NCBI GenBank assembly: GCA_017525915.1
Contig: JAFXSC010000001.1
Location: 1 to 64,000, forward strand
Direction: 5' to 3'
From: Ruminococcus sp.
Lineage (GTDB): Bacteria; Bacillota; Clostridia; Oscillospirales; Ruminococcaceae
Length of the DNA: 64,000 nucleotides
Shown here: piece by piece, positions 61,159 through 64,000 of the stretch
How the letters are laid out: each line of letters begins with the position of its first letter
Numbering within the stretch: position 1 is the stretch's first letter
Translations under genes and position numbers: made by a program
The notes under the pieces: generated by a model
Database searches by the model: none
What the model saw: the letters and a program-made list of their open reading frames with translations, nothing else
What the model was told of the DNA's origin: nothing

Positions 61159-61261
61159 TAATTCATAATTAAGAATGCATAATGCATAATTATGGTGTCG
61201 CCTTCGGCTCGGATTAATATGTGAGCGGAAGCGAACAGCTTAAATTATGAATTATGAATTA
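61159..61261. mobile_element. MITE-like palindromic element
   Basis: 103 bases with ends TAATTCATAATT and AATTATGAATTA as inverted repeats, the right arm doubled in an overlapping way, and the core GCCTTCGGC. It has no coding capacity. It lies between serC and serA; its right arm supplies an in-frame but probably unused upstream ATG for serA. Confidence 0.75.
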
Positions 61262-61288
61262 AAAATAATTGGAAAGAGGTTTACTGAA

Positions 61289-62452
61289 ATGTACAAGATT
61301 CAGACACTTAACAAGATATCCTCTATCGGTACAGATATCTTCGATAAGAGCAAATACTCCATCTCTGATACACCTGAGAATCCCGATGCTATCATGGTAC
61401 GTTCTGCCAAGATGCACGACATGGCTTTCGGCGACAAGCTCATCGCTATCGCTCGTGCAGGTGCCGGCGTAAACAATATCCCTGTTGAGCGCTGCGCTCA
61501 GGAAGGTATCTGCGTATTCAACACTCCCGGTGCTAACTCTAATGCAGTTAAGGAGCTCGCTATCTGCGCTCTCCTCCTCGCTTCAAGAAAGATCGTTGAG
61601 GCTGCTGCATGGGCTGCTTCACTCAAGGGCACTCCCGACGCTCCCAAGACTGTTGAAGGCGGAAAGTCCAAGTTCGCCGGTCCTGAGATTGCAGGCAAGA
61701 CCCTCGGTATCATCGGCCTCGGCGCTATCGGCGGTAAGATCGCCAACGCTGCTGAGTCCCTCGGCATGAAGGTTATCGGCTACGATCCCTTCCTCTCAGT
61801 TGCCGCTGCTCTCCACCTTGAGCCTTCTGTAAAGATCGTTTCCGATATCAACGATATTTACAAGAACAGTGACTATATCACGATCCATATGCCCTACACT
61901 CCTCAGACAAAGAATACTATCGATGCTGAGCAGATCGCTATGATGAAGGACGGCGTTCGTCTCATCAACCTCGCAAGAGGCGAGCTCATCAACAGTGAAG
62001 CAGTTGTCAAGGCTATCGCTGACGGCAAGGTAGCCAAGTACGTTACTGACTTTGCTGACGACATCGTTCTCGGCGTTGACGATGTTATCGTTCTCCCCCA
62101 CCTCGGCGCTTCTACTCCCGAGAGCGAGGACAACTGTGCAGTTATGGCTGCTCAGGAGCTCGTTGACTACATCGAGAACGGTAATATCAGAAACAGCGTA
62201 AATCTCCCGAATGCTTCAATGGAGGCTCAGGGCACAAAGATCTGCGTTATCCACAAGAACGTTCCTACAACTATCGCTTCTATCACTACTGTTGTCGGCA
62301 ACGAGGGTATCAATATCGAGAACATGGTAAATGCAAGCAAGAAGGATTTTGCTTACACTATGCTTGATGTTATCGGTGAGATCCCTGCTTCCGTTGAGGG
62401 CAAGATCAATGCTGTTGACGGCGTTATCCGCGTAAGAATAATCAACAAGTAA
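61289..62452 (+). CDS. serA: D-3-phosphoglycerate dehydrogenase
   Basis: A 387-residue enzyme, first step of serine synthesis. Substrate-binding start (DAIMVRSAKMHD), Rossmann GLGAIGGKIANAAESLG (about 148-164), catalytic Arg/Glu/His in INLARGELINSEAVV and VLPHLGASTPES, and a carboxyl ACT domain (ICVIHKNVPTTIASIT) used for serine feedback. Start 61289 is set by homology and GAAAGAGG ahead. Confidence 0.96.
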   Translation: MYKIQTLNKISSIGTDIFDKSKYSISDTPENPDAIMVRSAKMHDMAFGDKLIAIARAGAGVNNIPVERCAQEGICVFNTPGANSNAVKELAICALLLASRKIVEAAAWAASLKGTPDAPKTVEGGKSKFAGPEIAGKTLGIIGLGAIGGKIANAAESLGMKVIGYDPFLSVAAALHLEPSVKIVSDINDIYKNSDYITIHMPYTPQTKNTIDAEQIAMMKDGVRLINLARGELINSEAVVKAIADGKVAKYVTDFADDIVLGVDDVIVLPHLGASTPESEDNCAVMAAQELVDYIENGNIRNSVNLPNASMEAQGTKICVIHKNVPTTIASITTVVGNEGINIENMVNASKKDFAYTMLDVIGEIPASVEGKINAVDGVIRVRIINK

Positions 62453-62460
62453 TTCACAAT

Positions 62461-62493
62461 AAAAAAGCCTGACCGCTTCGGTCAGGCTTTTTT
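62461..62493 (+). terminator. Terminator after serA
   Basis: 14-bp perfect stem AAAAAAGCCTGACC / GGTCAGGCTTTTTT with a 5-base loop. Confidence 0.93.
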
Positions 62494-62527
62494 GCAGCAG
62501 AAAGGGACGCACATGGCGTCCCTTTTG

Positions 62528-62830
62528 TTATTCTTCCTCGTTCTCGTACTTCTTCTGGAACTCTGCAAAGACTTCCTCGAGAAGATCATCGTCGTCAACA
62601 GAGACAAAATCGACCATTTCCGGGTCATCTGCCATCAGCATCTCAAGTATCACGACCTCGTCGTCCTCGTCCTCAAAGGGAAGAAGGACTGCAAAGGAAC
62701 GCTCCTTATACTCTATGACATCGAGCATCTCGAAGGATACGTCGTTTCCGTCATCGTCAGTGAGGGTAATGTAGTCAGCGTTCTCCTCGTCGTCAAATTC
62801 TTCCATTTCTTTTTCATTCATATCGCTCAT
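62528..62830 (-). CDS. DUF1292 protein
   Basis: A 100-residue acidic protein of the DUF1292 (YrzB-like) family: YITLTDDDGNDVSFEMLDVI and YKERSFAVLLPFED, ending in an acidic tail. Role unknown in the family; often near the RuvX/alanyl-tRNA synthetase genes in other Bacillota. Start 62830 has GGAGG ahead. Confidence 0.88.
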   Translation of the reverse strand: MSDMNEKEMEEFDDEENADYITLTDDDGNDVSFEMLDVIEYKERSFAVLLPFEDEDDEVVILEMLMADDPEMVDFVSVDDDDLLEEVFAEFQKKYENEEE

Positions 62831-62911
62831 AGCGTTACCTCCAAATAAAGTATGCCTTATTGTAACATAAATCCGCGCCAAAGTCAAGGATTTTCCGTGA
62901 TTGTTCAGGTA

Positions 62912-62940
62912 TTGCATTTGCCGAACAAATCTGTTATAAT
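62912..62940 (+). promoter_or_regulatory. Promoter of the M42 peptidase gene
   Basis: TTGCAT, 17 bases, TATAAT, about 35 bases before the start codon. Confidence 0.78.
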
Positions 62941-62975
62941 AATAATGATTGATTTTTTGCGAAAGGCGATATGCT

Positions 62976-63989
62976 ATGGATATTAAAGCAACGATTACTG
63001 CACTGTGTGCGGCATCCGGCGCCTCCGGGGACGAGTCCACCGCTGCCGGAACTGCCCTCTCTATGCTGAAAGAATACTGTCCGGACGCTGAGATTGTTTC
63101 CGGAAACGTTATAGGTACCTTCGGCTCACGCCGCGAGGGACTTCCCACCCTCGTCCTCGATGCCCACATCGACCAGATCGGCATGATAGTCACCCACATC
63201 ACTGACGAGGGCTTCATAAAGGTCGGCAACATCGGCGGCATCGACCGCCGTCTGCTCCCTGCACAGCCCGTTATTATCCACGGAAAGCACGATATCCTGG
63301 GCGTTGTCTGCTCTGTTCCTCCGCACCTCATCAGCGGTGAGAACGGCGTTATGGAGTGGGGCGATGTTTCGATAGATGCAGGTATGACCAGGGACGAGCT
63401 TGAAGAAATCGTCTCTCAGGGCGACAGCATCACCTTTGATGTTAAGCTCCGTGAGCTTGCCGGCGGACGCATTGCCGGCGGCGCTCTCGATGACCGCTGC
63501 GGAGTTGCGGCTATTCTCCGCACTCTGGAACTTCTGAAAGGCCAGCAGACCGCTTACAATATAACAGTGAACTTCTCAACTCAGGAGGAGCTTGGCGAGC
63601 GCGGTGCTAAAATAGGCGCTTTCAGGCTTGCTCCGGACTTTGCCATTGCCGTTGACGTAAGCTTTGCCTATGCTGTCGGCGAGAACGAGCAGAAATGCGG
63701 CAAGCTCGGCAAGGGCGCTATGATCGGCATTTCCCCCAGCCTCGACCGAGGTCTTTCCATGGGACTTATACGCGCCGCTGAAAAAGCTGCGCTCCCCTAT
63801 CAGCGTGAGGTCATGGAGGGACTTACCTCTACCAACGCCGACCGCTATTCCGTTTCAAGAGAGGGCGCAAGGGTCTGCACAGTTTCTATTCCTCTGCGAA
63901 ATATGCACACACCTGCCGAGGTCATCGACCTCAGTGATGTTGAGCTCACAGCACAGCTCATCGCTGAATTTGCAAAGGAGGGTGAATGA
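62976..63989 (+). CDS. M42-family metallopeptidase
   Basis: A 337-residue cytoplasmic aminopeptidase of the M42 (endoglucanase M/PepA-glutamyl type) family. Metal ligands: His in LDAHIDQIGM, Asp in GGALDDRCGVAA, Glu-Glu in STQEELGERGA, Asp in AIAVDVSFAY and His in RNMHTPAEVID. Usually forms dodecamers that degrade peptides. Start 62976 has GAAAGG ahead. It overlaps the next gene by ATGA-type coupling. Confidence 0.9.
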   Translation: MDIKATITALCAASGASGDESTAAGTALSMLKEYCPDAEIVSGNVIGTFGSRREGLPTLVLDAHIDQIGMIVTHITDEGFIKVGNIGGIDRRLLPAQPVIIHGKHDILGVVCSVPPHLISGENGVMEWGDVSIDAGMTRDELEEIVSQGDSITFDVKLRELAGGRIAGGALDDRCGVAAILRTLELLKGQQTAYNITVNFSTQEELGERGAKIGAFRLAPDFAIAVDVSFAYAVGENEQKCGKLGKGAMIGISPSLDRGLSMGLIRAAEKAALPYQREVMEGLTSTNADRYSVSREGARVCTVSIPLRNMHTPAEVIDLSDVELTAQLIAEFAKEGE

Positions 63990-64000
63990 TGAAGGAGCTT
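63989..64000 (+). CDS. Start of a following gene (cut by the window)
   Basis: AAAGGAGGG at 63975-63983 and ATG at 63989 (or 63986) read MKEL before the window ends. By analogy with clustered M42 genes it may be a second peptidase, but four codons cannot show this. Confidence 0.4.

Overview
The window looks like low-to-moderate GC Bacillota (Firmicutes), most likely a spore-lineage member of the Oscillospiraceae/Ruminococcus group. The right third carries a SigG-type sporulation sigma factor, a clostridial-style GH13 amylase-family enzyme, a serC-serA pair and guaA, with strong AGGAGG ribosome sites and TTGACA-17-TATAAT promoters. The left two thirds is mobile DNA. The genus is an inference from gene content.

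Region A (1-10.8 kb) is mobile backbone. It holds a cassette of a DUF960-like protein, a zinc-ribbon amidoligase, a small membrane protein and a stand-alone class II glutamine amidotransferase, coupled by overlap to tyrosine integrase 1. Next is an AT-rich orphan gene of 529 residues, then a compact integrative mobilizable module: excisionase, integrase 2, P4-type helicase, small exported protein, MobC-like protein and relaxase. It ends at a broken initiator-tRNA fragment.

Region B (10.80-46.80 kb) is an island of about 36 kb bounded by a perfect 51-bp direct repeat, which is the 3' part of an initiator tRNA-fMet gene; the intact tRNA is at the right end. From left to right it holds: (i) a minus-strand trio of AAA ATPase, TOPRIM-like protein and a possible proteasome-fold protein; (ii) a plus-strand restriction-like island of GHKL ATPase-nuclease, SNF2-type helicase, type III-like methyltransferase, Abi_C-like protein and Res-type helicase-nuclease; (iii) integrase 3; (iv) a second, diverged amidoligase/amidotransferase/DUF960/DUF4314 cassette with two tiny genes; (v) a module of XRE regulator, 154-residue protein, glycine-zipper protein and PPDK-type ATP-grasp protein, whose Sel1-repeat tail lies in frame behind a single TAG; (vi) unrecognised genes including a 50-residue zinc-ribbon protein; (vii) a second P4-type helicase; (viii) a protein kinase-NB-ARC-TPR protein with a small partner. 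A family of iteron-like repeats is scattered through the non-coding parts.

Region C (46.8-64 kb) is ordinary chromosome: tRNA-fMet, guaA, three tandem lipoprotein paralogs, an ArsB/NhaD-type permease, a cytidylate-kinase-like protein, sigG, a Thr/Pro-rich surface protein, a Nudix hydrolase, a GT-C-like membrane protein, an HD phosphohydrolase, GH13, serC, a MITE-like repeat, serA, a DUF1292 protein and an M42 peptidase.

The island appears to be a layered mobile element that collected several possible anti-phage systems. The two best candidates for something undescribed are the operator-controlled PPDK/Sel1 module (32.1-36.6 kb) and the kinase-NB-ARC-TPR pair (41.4-45.1 kb).
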